Numbered from the stretch's first letter, positions 22,756-31,693 are shown. The stretch is DNA of 34,581 nt from Candidatus Omnitrophota bacterium (GCA_018814825.1 JAHIYJ010000024.1:1-34581), one strand, 5' to 3'. The notes: generated by a model not told the origin, from the letters alone. Numbers and translations are program-made.

Positions 22756-24002
22756 AATTCTTTAAAAATCCTGCCGCGATCTTCGTAATTCTTAAACATA
22801 TCAAAACTAGAGCAACCCGGCGACAACAATATCTTCTCGCCTTCTCTGGCGTTACTAAAGGCGCTTTTCACCGCGGATTCCAGGTTTTCTTCCTCGAATA
22901 CATTTTTAAGGCGCCTTAAATCCTTTTTAATCCTTGGTCTTGCCTCGCCTATGGCGATAACACGGCTGACCTTCTCGTTTATGGCTTTCTCGAGTATCGA
23001 GAAATCCCCGCCTTTGTATTTCCCACCCATGATAAGGATTATGCGGCCATCAAGGGATTTTAAGGCCCACTCAACGCTTGAGACAGTTGTGGCCTTTGAG
23101 TCGTTTATAAAGTCTATCCCCTTGACATTCGCCACATGCTCCAGCCTGTGCTCTATGCCTTTAAAACCGGCTATTGCCTCAAGTATCTTTCCCTCTTCCA
23201 CTCCTGCCAGGGACGCCACTGACATAGCAGCCAGAAAATTTTCATTGCGTATATCGCATTTTACACGAAGATTTTTATATTCATCGAAAAACTCGACTCT
23301 GGACTTGACGCACGGAGCCAGTGACCTGAGCGTCAGGTCTTTCCCATTCAGAAAAACCGTGTCACCCGCGCCCTGATTGACGAATATCCTGGACTTCAGC
23401 GATATATATTCTTCCATGTCTCTGTGTCTATCCAGATGATTCGCTGAAATATTCAATATCACGCTGATCCACGGTTTAAACGTCTCTATGCCCTCGAGCT
23501 GAAAAGAGCTTACCTCAAGGACAACTATAGAGTCTTTCCTTATCCTGCCTATCTCGCCGGAAAAAGGGTTACCTATATTCCCACATACTACCGCATCAAG
23601 TCCCTGTTTTTTAAGCATCTGGCCTATCAGAGTGGTGACAGTAGTCTTGCCGCTAGTACCGGTCACCGCTATAACAGGAACCGGGCACACCGAATACGCC
23701 AGTTCTAATTCGCTTATTACCGGTATATTATTATCGCGGGCTAACTTAACGGGCAAAGAATCCATCGTCACTCCGGGGCTGATCACCATGATGTCCGAAC
23801 ACTCAATAAGCCTCTGACTGTGAGAACCTAATTCAACATTATCCTTCATGACCACGTTCTCTTTAATCAGTGAATCCCGAACGGCCCGCGTCGCGCTGTC
23901 GTCTTTTATCTCGGTAATAAAAACAGTATCCCCGCGCCCTGCCGCCAATCTGGCCGCGGCAATCCCGCTCTTAGCCAAACCAACAACTACTACCTTTTTC
24001 AT
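22737..24002 (-). CDS. murD: UDP-N-acetylmuramoylalanine--D-glutamate ligase
   Basis: It adds D-Glu to UDP-MurNAc-L-Ala (421 residues). Motifs: VVVGLAKSGIAAARLA, MVISPGVTMDS, the P-loop AVTGTSGKTTVTTLIG, VLEVSSFQLEGI, LNISANHLDRH and FINDSKATTVSSVEWAL, then ILLSPGCSSFDMFKNYEDRG at the C-terminus. The ATG at 24000-24002 has a good GGAAGGGG site that sits right beside repeat copy E. The repeat hairpin therefore lies immediately 5' of the murD ribosome site and could affect its use. Confidence 0.96.
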   Translation of the reverse strand: MKKVVVVGLAKSGIAAARLAAGRGDTVFITEIKDDSATRAVRDSLIKENVVMKDNVELGSHSQRLIECSDIMVISPGVTMDSLPVKLARDNNIPVISELELAYSVCPVPVIAVTGTSGKTTVTTLIGQMLKKQGLDAVVCGNIGNPFSGEIGRIRKDSIVVLEVSSFQLEGIETFKPWISVILNISANHLDRHRDMEEYISLKSRIFVNQGAGDTVFLNGKDLTLRSLAPCVKSRVEFFDEYKNLRVKCDIRNENFLAAMSVASLAGVEEGKILEAIAGFKGIEHRLEHVANVKGIDFINDSKATTVSSVEWALKSLDGRIILIMGGKYKGGDFSILEKAINEKVSRVIAIGEARPRIKKDLRRLKNVFEEENLESAVKSAFSNAREGEKILLSPGCSSFDMFKNYEDRGRIFKELCLKLR

Positions 24003-24016
24003 CTACGCCCCTTCCC

Positions 24017-24057
24017 TTAACTTGACGATTCTTACAATGTAAGTTTTGTCAAGTTAA
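24017..24057. repeat. REP-like palindrome, copy E (mraY-murD junction)
   Basis: The 41-bp core has arms TTAACTTGAC/GTCAAGTTAA and differs from copy A only in the central base (CTTACAATGTAAG). The mraY stop codon (24054-24056 on the plus strand) lies inside the right arm. No T-run follows on the transcribed strand; the murD ribosome site does. Confidence 0.9.
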
Positions 24058-25151
24058 CGAAGCTTTAGGGAAGCGAAACTCAGGAGCATCAATATTATCG
24101 CTATGATCCAGAACCTCACCGTAACCTTTGGCTCTTTCCAGCCGCACATCTCAAAATGATGATGGAGCGGCGCTATCTTGAATATCCTCTTACCTGTGAG
24201 CCTGAAAGAGACTATCTGCATCAAGACCGAAACAGACTCTATCACGAATATCCCGCCTACCAGCAGCAATATTATCTCTTTTTTTATGAAAACCGCGACC
24301 GTGCCTATCGCGCCTCCGAGGGCCAGGGCGCCTGTATCACCCATAAATATTGAAGCCGGGAATGAATTGTACCATAAAAATCCCAGCCCAGCTCCGGCCA
24401 TCGCGGCGCAAAAAACACTGAGCTCCGCAGCCTCGGGAAGGTAATATATGCCAAGATAATGGGCAAACTGACTATGCCCCGCCACATAACTCAGACCAGC
24501 ATACGTCATGGCGGTCAATGTAATGCAGCCTATGGCGAGGCCGTCCAGCCCGTCAGTGAGATTTACTGCGTTTGAGGAGGCTGTTATCACAAGCATGACA
24601 AACAATATATAAAAAATACCCAGGTCAATGGCCAGCTCTTTTAAAAAAGGCATTTCCAGCATGGTAGTCGTTTTAGGGTTAGTGTAAAGAAAGGCCCCTA
24701 TGATCAAGCTCACGAATATCTGGGCGAAGAGCTTCGTCCTTTTATTCAGCCCCCTTTTGCCTTTTCCGGGCTTGGATGTAAGTTTTTTATAATCGTCAAG
24801 AAAACCTACGCCTCCGAGCCAGCCGGTGACCATAAGAGCAAGTAATACAAAATTATTTTTTATATCAGCCCATAATAGAGTCGAGGCGAAAATACCGAGC
24901 AAAATCAATATGCCACCCATTGTAGGCGTGCCCTGCTTTTCCTTGTGCAGGTCATAAAGGCCCGGGCATTCCTTCTGTCGTATGGTCTCTCCTATTTTCA
25001 GGGCCTTTAATTTTTTTATTATAGGGGGGCTGAAAATTACTGTTATTAGAAACGCCGTGACGCTGGCAAGGGCCGCCCTGAACGTTATATATTTAAAGAC
25101 ATTAAAAACAAACAGGTATTCTCTTAAAGGGTATAATAAGTGATACAACAT
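24054..25151 (-). CDS. mraY: Phospho-N-acetylmuramoyl-pentapeptide transferase
   Basis: This polytopic membrane enzyme (365 residues) moves phospho-MurNAc-pentapeptide onto undecaprenyl phosphate, giving lipid I. Motifs: KEKQGTPTMGGIL, the DD of FLDDYKKLTSKPGKG, NAVNLTDGLDGLAIG, SFPASIFMGDTGALALGG and the histidine stretch APLHHHFEMCGWKEPKVTVR. The protein ends ASLKLR, close to the usual C-terminus, and the next codon, TAA, comes from repeat copy E. The ATG at 25149-25151 is 2 nt after the murF stop. Confidence 0.97.
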   Translation of the reverse strand: MLYHLLYPLREYLFVFNVFKYITFRAALASVTAFLITVIFSPPIIKKLKALKIGETIRQKECPGLYDLHKEKQGTPTMGGILILLGIFASTLLWADIKNNFVLLALMVTGWLGGVGFLDDYKKLTSKPGKGKRGLNKRTKLFAQIFVSLIIGAFLYTNPKTTTMLEMPFLKELAIDLGIFYILFVMLVITASSNAVNLTDGLDGLAIGCITLTAMTYAGLSYVAGHSQFAHYLGIYYLPEAAELSVFCAAMAGAGLGFLWYNSFPASIFMGDTGALALGGAIGTVAVFIKKEIILLLVGGIFVIESVSVLMQIVSFRLTGKRIFKIAPLHHHFEMCGWKEPKVTVRFWIIAIILMLLSFASLKLR

Positions 25152-25153
25152 GT

Positions 25154-26533
25154 CTATGCCTTAAACTGCGCTTCGAGTTCGGTTACTATCTGCTCCATTT
25201 TCATTGCCCTGGAGCCTTTTACCAGTATAGTGTCTCCTTTTTTTATCAGCTGTAACACAGCCGCGCACGCCTCTTTCGTAAGGTTGCACATCTTTATCTT
25301 TTTATCGCTCATGCCTGCCTCCTGAGCGCCTTTCGCGATATGCTCCGCGAGTTTCCCGACTGCCACTATAAGGTCTATGCCTGATTCCGCCGCCTGTCTG
25401 CCTACAAGGTGGTGAAACCTGCCTGACAAGGTGCCGAGCTCAAGCATGTCGCCCGCTACCAGTATCTTCCTGCCCTTCGTAGTCATGTCTTTCAGAGACT
25501 CTATCGCCTGCCTCATGGACAGCGGGTTAGAATTATAGGTATCATTTATTATCCTTATGTCCCTTAATCTCTTGACCTCCATTCTCATATTAGGCACCCT
25601 GAATTCTTTAAGGGCATCCTTTACGTCTTCAATCGATACGCCAAAACCCCAGCTGGCGGCTATGGCCGCGAGGGCATTGTAGATATTATGCCTGCCCACG
25701 AGCCCTATCTCTATATCCCATTTCCCATTGAGCCTGAAGTTGATACCGTCTGGCTCGAGGTTGACCTTGTCAGCGTAAAAATCAAACTCCTTGTTCAGCC
25801 CGAACCTCACGACCTTTAAATCAGTCTTTAAGCCGGACAGGGTTTCGTCATCGCCATTAATAACGACCTGCGCACCTTCCCCGCTGAGGGATTCGAGTAT
25901 CTCGCTTTTGGCCTTTAACACAGTCTCCAGGTCTTTGAGGTGATCAAGGTGTGATGGCCCTATATTTGTGATAACCGCCATACTCGGCATGGCTATCTCA
26001 GAAAGCCTCCTGATTTCGCCCAGGTGATTAGCGCCCATCTCAAGGACGATTAGCTTATGCTCAGGCTTCAACCTCATCAGGGTAAGGGGGACGCCTATAT
26101 GGTTGTTCTCAGTGCCAAAATTTTTAAGGACATTGAGTTTTCTCGCGAGTATCGCTGAGGTCATCTCCTTGGTCGTGGTCTTGCCGTTAGAGCCTGTAAT
26201 GCCTATCAGGGGTATCGAAAACCTTGCCTTGTGAAACCGCGCGATATCCCCGAGCGCCTTGATGCTATCGGGGACGGAGATAAAAGAGACCCCTCGCATG
26301 TCAAAGTTGGAATTCGTGATACATCCGTACTGAACGAGCGCCCCGCCGGCCCCTTTGGATACAGCGTCCAGGATGAAGTTGTGACCGTCAAATCTGTCGC
26401 CTTTTATGGCCACAAAAAGCTCGCCCGGCTTTAACCTGCGAGTGTCGGTGGAAACTCCGACCAGTATATCTTTTTCTTCTCCTGACAGCATAGTGCCCTC
26501 GGTTGAAATCAGGATGTCTTTGACTGTAAACAT
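25154..26533 (-). CDS. murF: UDP-MurNAc-tripeptide--D-alanyl-D-alanine ligase
   Basis: It adds the D-Ala-D-Ala dipeptide made by Ddl, completing the pentapeptide precursor (459 residues). Motifs: GVSTDTRRLKPGELFVAIKG (N-terminal Mur ligase domain), GITGSNGKTTTKEMTSAIL (P-loop), MGANHLGEIRRL, ITNIGPSHLDHLKD, INDTYNSNPLSMRQAI and the C-terminal ILVKGSRAMKMEQIV. The ATG at 26531-26533 has AGGGGG 6 nt upstream and overlaps murE by 25 nt, which suggests coupled translation of the two ligases. Confidence 0.96.
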   Translation of the reverse strand: MFTVKDILISTEGTMLSGEEKDILVGVSTDTRRLKPGELFVAIKGDRFDGHNFILDAVSKGAGGALVQYGCITNSNFDMRGVSFISVPDSIKALGDIARFHKARFSIPLIGITGSNGKTTTKEMTSAILARKLNVLKNFGTENNHIGVPLTLMRLKPEHKLIVLEMGANHLGEIRRLSEIAMPSMAVITNIGPSHLDHLKDLETVLKAKSEILESLSGEGAQVVINGDDETLSGLKTDLKVVRFGLNKEFDFYADKVNLEPDGINFRLNGKWDIEIGLVGRHNIYNALAAIAASWGFGVSIEDVKDALKEFRVPNMRMEVKRLRDIRIINDTYNSNPLSMRQAIESLKDMTTKGRKILVAGDMLELGTLSGRFHHLVGRQAAESGIDLIVAVGKLAEHIAKGAQEAGMSDKKIKMCNLTKEACAAVLQLIKKGDTILVKGSRAMKMEQIVTELEAQFKA

Positions 26534-28017
26534 AAATTCCCCCTTTTCAGTATTTTTCTTACCACCTCTCTATCATCAAAAGGAAGCGTAACGTTTTTAA
26601 ATATCTGGTACGCTTCGTGGCCTTTGCCGGCCACAAGCACTATATCTCCTTTACGCGCTTCTTTAAGTGCCTCTTCTATGGCCCTGAATCTGTCCTGCTC
26701 CACAACATAATTATTTTTCCCGTCGGCTATACCGCTGATGATTTCGTTTATGATATCCGCAGGGTTTTCGTGCCTGGGATTATCACTTGTTATGAACACC
26801 TTGTCTGAGAGATCAGTCGAAACCCTGCCCATGGCCGGTCTTTTTATCCTGTCTCTGTCTCCGCCGCACCCAAATACGGAAAAAAGCCTGTTCGGGCCCA
26901 TTTCCCTGAGTGCCATTAACGCGTTTTCAAGCCCATTTTCCGTGTGGGCGTAATCAACGAATACCAGGAAATCCTGGCCACAGTCTATTCTCTCAAGTCT
27001 ACCGGGTAAGGTCACTACTTTTGCCGTAGCCGCGCGTATACTCTCAAGGCTCATGCCCATCGCTATGCCACAGGCCGCGCTGGCCAGTATGTTGTAGACG
27101 TTGTGCCTGCCTATTAACCGGGATTCTATAACAGTTTCGGAACCAGCGGCGCGCAGTTTAAACCTCAGGCCCCGCGCCGAAAGCTCAATACCTGCGGCCA
27201 TGACATCTGATTCTTTGTCTATGCCGTAAGTGATTAATGTGACTTCCTGTTCTGACTTAACGCTTTCAATAATCTTTACCGACGCCGGGTCATCCGCGTT
27301 TACCACAGCGCGGCCGCCTCTTTTTATCTTTGTAAAGAGCCTCTGTTTGGAATCTAAATAACCTTTCATGTCTTTATGGTAATCCATGTGCTCGCTGGTG
27401 AGATTCGTGAACACCGCTATATCAAACCGCAGGGTGTCTACCCTGCCCTGTTCAAGTGAATGGGATGACACCTCAAGCACGCAGCTATCTACTTTGTTTT
27501 TTCGCATGCTGCTCAGAAGAAAATACAGGTCAAACGCCCCAGGCGTGGTATTCGTGGCGGGTATCAGGCGCTTACCAAACCTGTAATTTATGGTGCCTAT
27601 CACACCTGTCTTTTCATGTTTCTCGGATAGAAGAGCCTCCAATAGATATGTAGTGGTAGTTTTACCATTAGTCCCTGTCACCCCTATAAGACGCATCTTT
27701 GAGGAAATGTCTCCGTAAAATTCCCTGGCGACCTCTGAAAGTGCGCGCCTCGCGTCTTCTGTATATATAAAGGTAGGGCCTTTTCTGTGCAGAAAACCCG
27801 GGGCCTTTACCGCGTCCGATAATATGGCGGACGCCCCTCTGTCTGTCGCCTCTCCTATAAATTCCGAGCCATCGCGCCTGGAACCCTTTACGGCCACAAA
27901 CAGATAGCCGTCTTTTACAGCCTTGGAATCGCTCGCGATGCCCTTTATGTCCACAGAAAGCTTTCCTTCGGTTTTTATCACTCCATTGACATTTTTAAGT
28001 ATCCTGCTCAATTTCAT
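26509..28017 (-). CDS. murE: UDP-MurNAc-L-Ala-D-Glu--diamino acid ligase
   Basis: It adds the third residue of the peptide stem (502 residues). Motifs: GIASDSKAVKDGYLFVAVKG, the P-loop GVTGTNGKTTTTYLLEALL, NTTPGAFDLYFLL, LTSEHMDYHKDMKGY, VDYAHTENGLENAL and FGCGGDRDRIKRPAMG. The substrate-selecting loop reads TSDNPRHENPADI; DNPR is the form found in meso-diaminopimelate-adding enzymes (lysine-adding ones differ), so the cell wall is predicted to be DAP type. The ATG at 28015-28017 has GGAAA nearby and starts 15 nt after ftsI. Confidence 0.96.
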   Translation of the reverse strand: MKLSRILKNVNGVIKTEGKLSVDIKGIASDSKAVKDGYLFVAVKGSRRDGSEFIGEATDRGASAILSDAVKAPGFLHRKGPTFIYTEDARRALSEVAREFYGDISSKMRLIGVTGTNGKTTTTYLLEALLSEKHEKTGVIGTINYRFGKRLIPATNTTPGAFDLYFLLSSMRKNKVDSCVLEVSSHSLEQGRVDTLRFDIAVFTNLTSEHMDYHKDMKGYLDSKQRLFTKIKRGGRAVVNADDPASVKIIESVKSEQEVTLITYGIDKESDVMAAGIELSARGLRFKLRAAGSETVIESRLIGRHNVYNILASAACGIAMGMSLESIRAATAKVVTLPGRLERIDCGQDFLVFVDYAHTENGLENALMALREMGPNRLFSVFGCGGDRDRIKRPAMGRVSTDLSDKVFITSDNPRHENPADIINEIISGIADGKNNYVVEQDRFRAIEEALKEARKGDIVLVAGKGHEAYQIFKNVTLPFDDREVVRKILKRGNLCLQSKTS

Positions 28018-28032
28018 AAATTTCCAGTCGCT

Positions 28033-29712
28033 TTAAGACGCAGGTTCTATTTTGTAATACCGCATTAACTGGCTCGCCACGCTTTTAAAGACAGGGGCGC
28101 ATACAGTACCGCCGTAATAATACGGGCGCGGCTCATCCATAATAACCACTATCACGAACTTCGGTTTATCATAAGGCAGGAAACCCACGAAAGAAGCCAT
28201 GAATTTTCTATGCGAATAAGAACCGTCCGATTCTATCTTCTGGGCAGTCCCAGTCTTCCCGGCCGGGAAATAACCTTTTACCTCAGCGAGCTTGCCTGTT
28301 CCCCCCTCGACCACTCTGCGCAATATGGCCCTCAATTCCTCGGCTGTTTCCTCGGATATCACCCTCTGCATCTGTTCCGGCTTAAACTCTTCTATGACCT
28401 CTCCTGTCTTATCTTCTATCCTCTCGACTATCCTAGGCTTTACATAATAACCGCCGTTCGCCACGCTTGATACGGCGCACGCCATCTGTATCGCCGTAAC
28501 CGCTACTTCCTGACCCATAGCTATACTGCACAGGGAAAGCTTTGACCATTGTCTTGTCGGCCGGGTAACGCCTTCCACCTCGCCTGGCAGGTCTATGCCG
28601 GTTTTGCTCCCAAAACCAAAACGCTTGATATACCTGTAAAACCTTTTCTCTCCGAGTTTCATGGCGGACTTCATGGTCCCTATGTTCGACGAATGTTTTA
28701 TCACGTCCCTGAAGGTAAGCCAGCCATGAGGAATATGGTCGTGATATGTATGCCTGCTCCACTTAAATTCCCCGTTCTCGCAGAAGAATTCCTCCTCTGG
28801 CTGGACAACGCCTTCATCGAGGACCGCGCTGGCCGTTACTATCTTAAAACTCGAGCCGGGCTCAAAAAAATCACACACCGCGCGGTTACGCCTGGCCTCT
28901 ACGGGGAATTCTTTTATATTATTCAGGTCATATGTAGGCCTGTTCGCAAGGGCCAATATATCTCCGTCGTAAGGGTCCATTACTATTATGGTGCCGCCCC
29001 TGGCCTTGTATTTCTCAAAAGCGCTTTCCAGCTCCCTTTCGGCGAATGCCTGCACAATGCTGTCTATCGTGAGGATTATATCGTTTCCGTCCGCCGGCGG
29101 AATTTCTTTATATTCATAGCCCGGGACCTCGCGTCTCTTAGCGTCCCTTATTGAATAACGCCATCCTACCGTACCTTTAAGGAACTTGTCAAACTTAAGC
29201 TCTATGCCCTCAAGGCCTTTGTCGTCTAGGCCCACAAAACCTATTACATGGCTAGCCAATTCGCCGTTAGGGTAAACGCGCTTAGGCTCCTTTATAAAAC
29301 CTACCCCTTTAATAGACAGCTCTCTCGCGGCTTTTTCTGTCTTTGGCTGGACCTTGCGCTCCAGCCATACAAAGCGTTTATCTTCACTGAGTTTGGCAAG
29401 GATATTATCTTTATCCTGCCCCAGGACTCCAGCTAGCTTGTCAGCCGCGGATTCCTTATCTTCCACCATTAGAGGGTCCGCGAATATTGAATTGAGGTTT
29501 ATGGATATGGCCAGTTCTTTTTTCTGGTGGTCGTAAATAATACCGCGCCGAGGCAGGAGACAAAAGTAGGTCTTGTACTGGTCTGAGGCTAATTTCGACA
29601 GGGGTTTCGCCGCGCCTAGCTGCACGAAAAAGAGCCTTACAGCTAAAAGCACAAACAATGACACTAAAAAATACGCGACCTTCTTGATCCGGGGGGTAAT
29701 CAGCTTGTACAC
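28033..29712 (-). CDS. ftsI: Septal peptidoglycan transpeptidase FtsI/PBP (class B)
   Basis: This class B penicillin-binding protein (559 residues) cross-links septal peptidoglycan with FtsW. One N-terminal membrane helix (VAYFLVSLFVLLAVRLFFV) is followed by the pedestal domain (LPRRGIIYDHQKKELAIS) and the transpeptidase domain. Its three motifs are the SxxK serine in PGSSFKIVTAS, SSN in KHSSNIGTMKSAM and KTG in PAGKTGTAQKIE. There is no C-terminal PASTA domain. The start is a GTG (29710-29712) with AAGG about 5 nt upstream; it keeps the expected short basic N-terminus. A 42-nt gap separates it from the ftsL-like gene. Confidence 0.94.
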   Translation of the reverse strand: MYKLITPRIKKVAYFLVSLFVLLAVRLFFVQLGAAKPLSKLASDQYKTYFCLLPRRGIIYDHQKKELAISINLNSIFADPLMVEDKESAADKLAGVLGQDKDNILAKLSEDKRFVWLERKVQPKTEKAARELSIKGVGFIKEPKRVYPNGELASHVIGFVGLDDKGLEGIELKFDKFLKGTVGWRYSIRDAKRREVPGYEYKEIPPADGNDIILTIDSIVQAFAERELESAFEKYKARGGTIIVMDPYDGDILALANRPTYDLNNIKEFPVEARRNRAVCDFFEPGSSFKIVTASAVLDEGVVQPEEEFFCENGEFKWSRHTYHDHIPHGWLTFRDVIKHSSNIGTMKSAMKLGEKRFYRYIKRFGFGSKTGIDLPGEVEGVTRPTRQWSKLSLCSIAMGQEVAVTAIQMACAVSSVANGGYYVKPRIVERIEDKTGEVIEEFKPEQMQRVISEETAEELRAILRRVVEGGTGKLAEVKGYFPAGKTGTAQKIESDGSYSHRKFMASFVGFLPYDKPKFVIVVIMDEPRPYYYGGTVCAPVFKSVASQLMRYYKIEPAS

Positions 29713-29754
29713 GGAACCTTTTTACAGCGCCAACAGGCGCCAATTACATAATGA

Positions 29755-30153
29755 CTAATAACTTAAATGAGCAAAACCAGTTATACTCGGGCTGGCCTCA
29801 GCTTCCCGGCCTACGATAAACAGATTGGCAAAGAGACCTTTTTTCGCTGCTTCTTTATGAACAAACTTCTTCGGTGAGCTTTCAAGTTTGACCACCTGCC
29901 ATTTGTGGGGCATATCCAATTCTACCTTTTTGGCTAAAAGTTTTGTCTGAAGGTTGACAGGTGATTTTAAATTAAGGACATTATATACCAATATCTTATT
30001 GTGGTCAAACAACTTCGAGTAAACCTGGTAATTTTCCTTGACCTTCAGGCCCATCTGATATATAAGGACCTGCTGATTTACATACATCAGCATAGTAAAA
30101 GTCAGTATGAATATAAAACCTATGGCCCTGTACGTCCTAAGAAAGTCTTTCAT
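29755..30153 (-). CDS. ftsL: FtsL-like divisome protein
   Basis: The protein has 132 residues: a short cytoplasmic start (MKDFLRTYRA), one membrane helix at about 11-29 (IGFIFILTFTMLMYVNQQV) and an extracytoplasmic part that begins with a helical, coiled-coil-like region (KVKENYQVYSKLFDHNKILV). NLKSPVNLQTKLLAKKVEL follows; FtsL proteins often have a similar 'l.sP..le..A...l.m' stretch. FtsL joins FtsB and FtsQ and activates FtsWI. The ATG overlaps the rsmH stop as ATGA. The family is poorly conserved, so topology and the slot between rsmH and ftsI carry the call. Confidence 0.78.
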   Translation of the reverse strand: MKDFLRTYRAIGFIFILTFTMLMYVNQQVLIYQMGLKVKENYQVYSKLFDHNKILVYNVLNLKSPVNLQTKLLAKKVELDMPHKWQVVKLESSPKKFVHKEAAKKGLFANLFIVGREAEASPSITGFAHLSY

Positions 30154-31049
30154 GCCGTTCTTTCCCCTGCGCGCAGCTTAGAACTTCTCGCGCGCGGATT
30201 CCGTGACAGCTCCGCGTCACCTGCCGTCACGGGCTTTTTTGTGAGAATACGGAAGATGCCTTCTGACTTAAACTTTTTTAACATGTTCTTGGCTATCCTG
30301 TCCTCAAGCGAGTGAAATGATATCACACAAAGCCTTCCTCCTAACTTGAGAAGGTCAGGGACCGCGTTGAGCGCTTCTTCTATAGCGGCGAGTTCGCCGT
30401 TGACCTTTATGCGAAGCGCCTGAAAAGTGCGGGTTGCCGGATGAATCCTCTGCCACCTCCTTCCGCGCGGCATGCCCCGAACGACTATCTCGGCTAATTC
30501 CGCGGTAGTCTCGATAAGGCCTTTCTCTCTCTGTGTGACTATACGCCGTGCTATCCTCTTATAAAATCTTTCTTCCCCAAAATCCTTTATGAGACTTGAA
30601 AGCTCCTCTTCGCTCAACGTGTTTACGAGATCCTTCGCGGTAAGGCGCTGGTTCCTGTCCATGCGCATATCCAAAGGCCCGTTCTGTTTTATACCGAATC
30701 CCCGCTCTTTTGCATCCAATTGGATGCTAGATATACCCAGATCAAATAAAATTCCATCTACCTCTCCTATTCCTAAGTCTAGTATGGTTTCCCTTATATC
30801 TTTAAAATTTTTATTTACAAGTTTTACTGCGGCTTGAAAACCCTTAAGTCTTTCGTGCGCGAGCCTCAATGATTCAGAATCCCTATCCATGCCTATAAGC
30901 ATCCCGCCAGGACATATCCGGCGGACAATCTCTTCGGCGTGGCCTCCTCCGCCTAAGGTGGCGTCTATGATAATTTTCCCAGGTGTCGGGTTTAAGAAAT
31001 GCAGGACCTCCTCCAGAAGGACCGGATTATGCAAACATCTTTCTCCCAT
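30150..31049 (-). CDS. rsmH: 16S rRNA m4C1402 N4-methyltransferase
   Basis: It methylates the N4 of C1402 in the decoding centre of 16S rRNA with S-adenosylmethionine (299 residues). Motifs: HNPVLLEEVLHFLNP, the SAM loop IDATLGGGGHAEEIV, FDLGISSIQLDAKERGF, GPLDMRMD, HPATRTFQALRIKVN and the late VISFHSLEDRIAKNML. The ATG at 31047-31049 lies inside the 3' end of a 60-codon ORF (23-nt overlap) and ends in an ATGA overlap with the ftsL-like gene. Near mraZ at the head of the dcw cluster is the standard position. Confidence 0.96.
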   Translation of the reverse strand: MGERCLHNPVLLEEVLHFLNPTPGKIIIDATLGGGGHAEEIVRRICPGGMLIGMDRDSESLRLAHERLKGFQAAVKLVNKNFKDIRETILDLGIGEVDGILFDLGISSIQLDAKERGFGIKQNGPLDMRMDRNQRLTAKDLVNTLSEEELSSLIKDFGEERFYKRIARRIVTQREKGLIETTAELAEIVVRGMPRGRRWQRIHPATRTFQALRIKVNGELAAIEEALNAVPDLLKLGGRLCVISFHSLEDRIAKNMLKKFKSEGIFRILTKKPVTAGDAELSRNPRARSSKLRAGERTA

Positions 31050-31209
31050 TACCGCTTTTCATTATCTTGTACACTTCCCAGCTCACACAACGGGAACGTA
31101 TGTCTATGTTCAGACTCCTGGTCTTACGGATGCATTCAATAGGAATATTAAAACAATGCATGTCCGGCCTTCTCTGTCTTACATAATCAGTATGAGTGCG
31201 AGAATCCAT
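31027..31209 (-). CDS. Small unknown protein between mraZ and rsmH
   Basis: A 60-codon ORF fits exactly between mraZ and rsmH. Its ATG (31207-31209) has a strong AGGGGG site about 8 nt upstream, overlapping the mraZ stop region, and its 3' end overlaps the rsmH start by 23 nt. The protein is basic, without membrane segment: it starts MDSRTHTDYVRQRRPDMHCF and ends EVYKIMKSGNGRKMFA. Three cysteines (MHCF, IECI, SRCV) might bind metal or be incidental. I know no family for it. Without this ORF the mraZ-rsmH gap would be 172 bp, long for this compact operon. Confidence 0.6.
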   Translation of the reverse strand: MDSRTHTDYVRQRRPDMHCFNIPIECIRKTRSLNIDIRSRCVSWEVYKIMKSGNGRKMFA

Positions 31210-31221
31210 AAAAACTACCCC

Positions 31222-31662
31222 CTATCCCAGTTCTATTAATTTTTCCGCTATATCCTCAAAGCCGTCCTTTGACGTAGAATAATAATCATTCCAACTGTCG
31301 CGGCTCCATATCTCTATGCGGTTTGATACGCCGATAATGTACACTTCTCTTTTTATGGCGGCGTACTCTTTGAGATATGATGGAATAAGAATCCTGCCCT
31401 GCTTATCAGGGACGATTTCACAGGCACCTGAAAAATACAATCTGTTGAAACGCCTGGATTCAGACTTGGTAAAAGACATGGACTTAAACTTCTGCTCCTG
31501 CGTCTTCCACTCGTCCTCGGCGAACATGAACAGGCACTTATCAAGGCCGCGCGTAATAAAAAAGCGCTCTATGTAATGTTCCTTGAGCGCGTCCCTAAAT
31601 TTAGAGGGTATTATAAGCCGGCCTTTTCTATCAAGCGTGTGTTCGTATTCTCCGTAAAACAT
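31222..31662 (-). CDS. mraZ: Transcriptional regulator MraZ
   Basis: The protein has 146 residues with two tandem SpoVT/AbrB-like (MraZ) domains: MFYGEYEHTLDRKGRLIIPS with KFRDAL at the N-terminus, and GACEIVPDKQGRILIPSYL in the second half. The paired 'D..GR..iP' motifs are diagnostic. MraZ forms a ring-shaped oligomer that binds repeats upstream of its own gene and controls the dcw operon. The ATG at 31660-31662 has GGAGGA about 5 nt upstream. The three-part repeat at 31664-31693 and the promoter at 31705-31733 are in the right place for autoregulation. Confidence 0.95.
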   Translation of the reverse strand: MFYGEYEHTLDRKGRLIIPSKFRDALKEHYIERFFITRGLDKCLFMFAEDEWKTQEQKFKSMSFTKSESRRFNRLYFSGACEIVPDKQGRILIPSYLKEYAAIKREVYIIGVSNRIEIWSRDSWNDYYSTSKDGFEDIAEKLIELG

Positions 31663-31663
31663 C

Positions 31664-31693
31664 TGTCCTCCACTTCACTCTACTTTTCACCAC
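31664..31693 (-). promoter_or_regulatory. MraZ box: three 10-bp repeats
   Basis: Read on the minus strand, GTGGTGAAAA, GTAGAGTGAA and GTGGAGGACA follow one another without gaps, each starting GT[G/A]G. A string of GTGG-type boxes with about one helical turn of spacing, between the promoter and mraZ, is what MraZ proteins bind. The third box contains the mraZ ribosome site, so binding could also hinder translation start. Confidence 0.6.

Noticed and set aside
28433-28762. Minus-strand 109-codon frame within ftsI
   Set aside because: It is a shifted frame inside the transpeptidase domain; the ftsI frame carries all three catalytic motifs.
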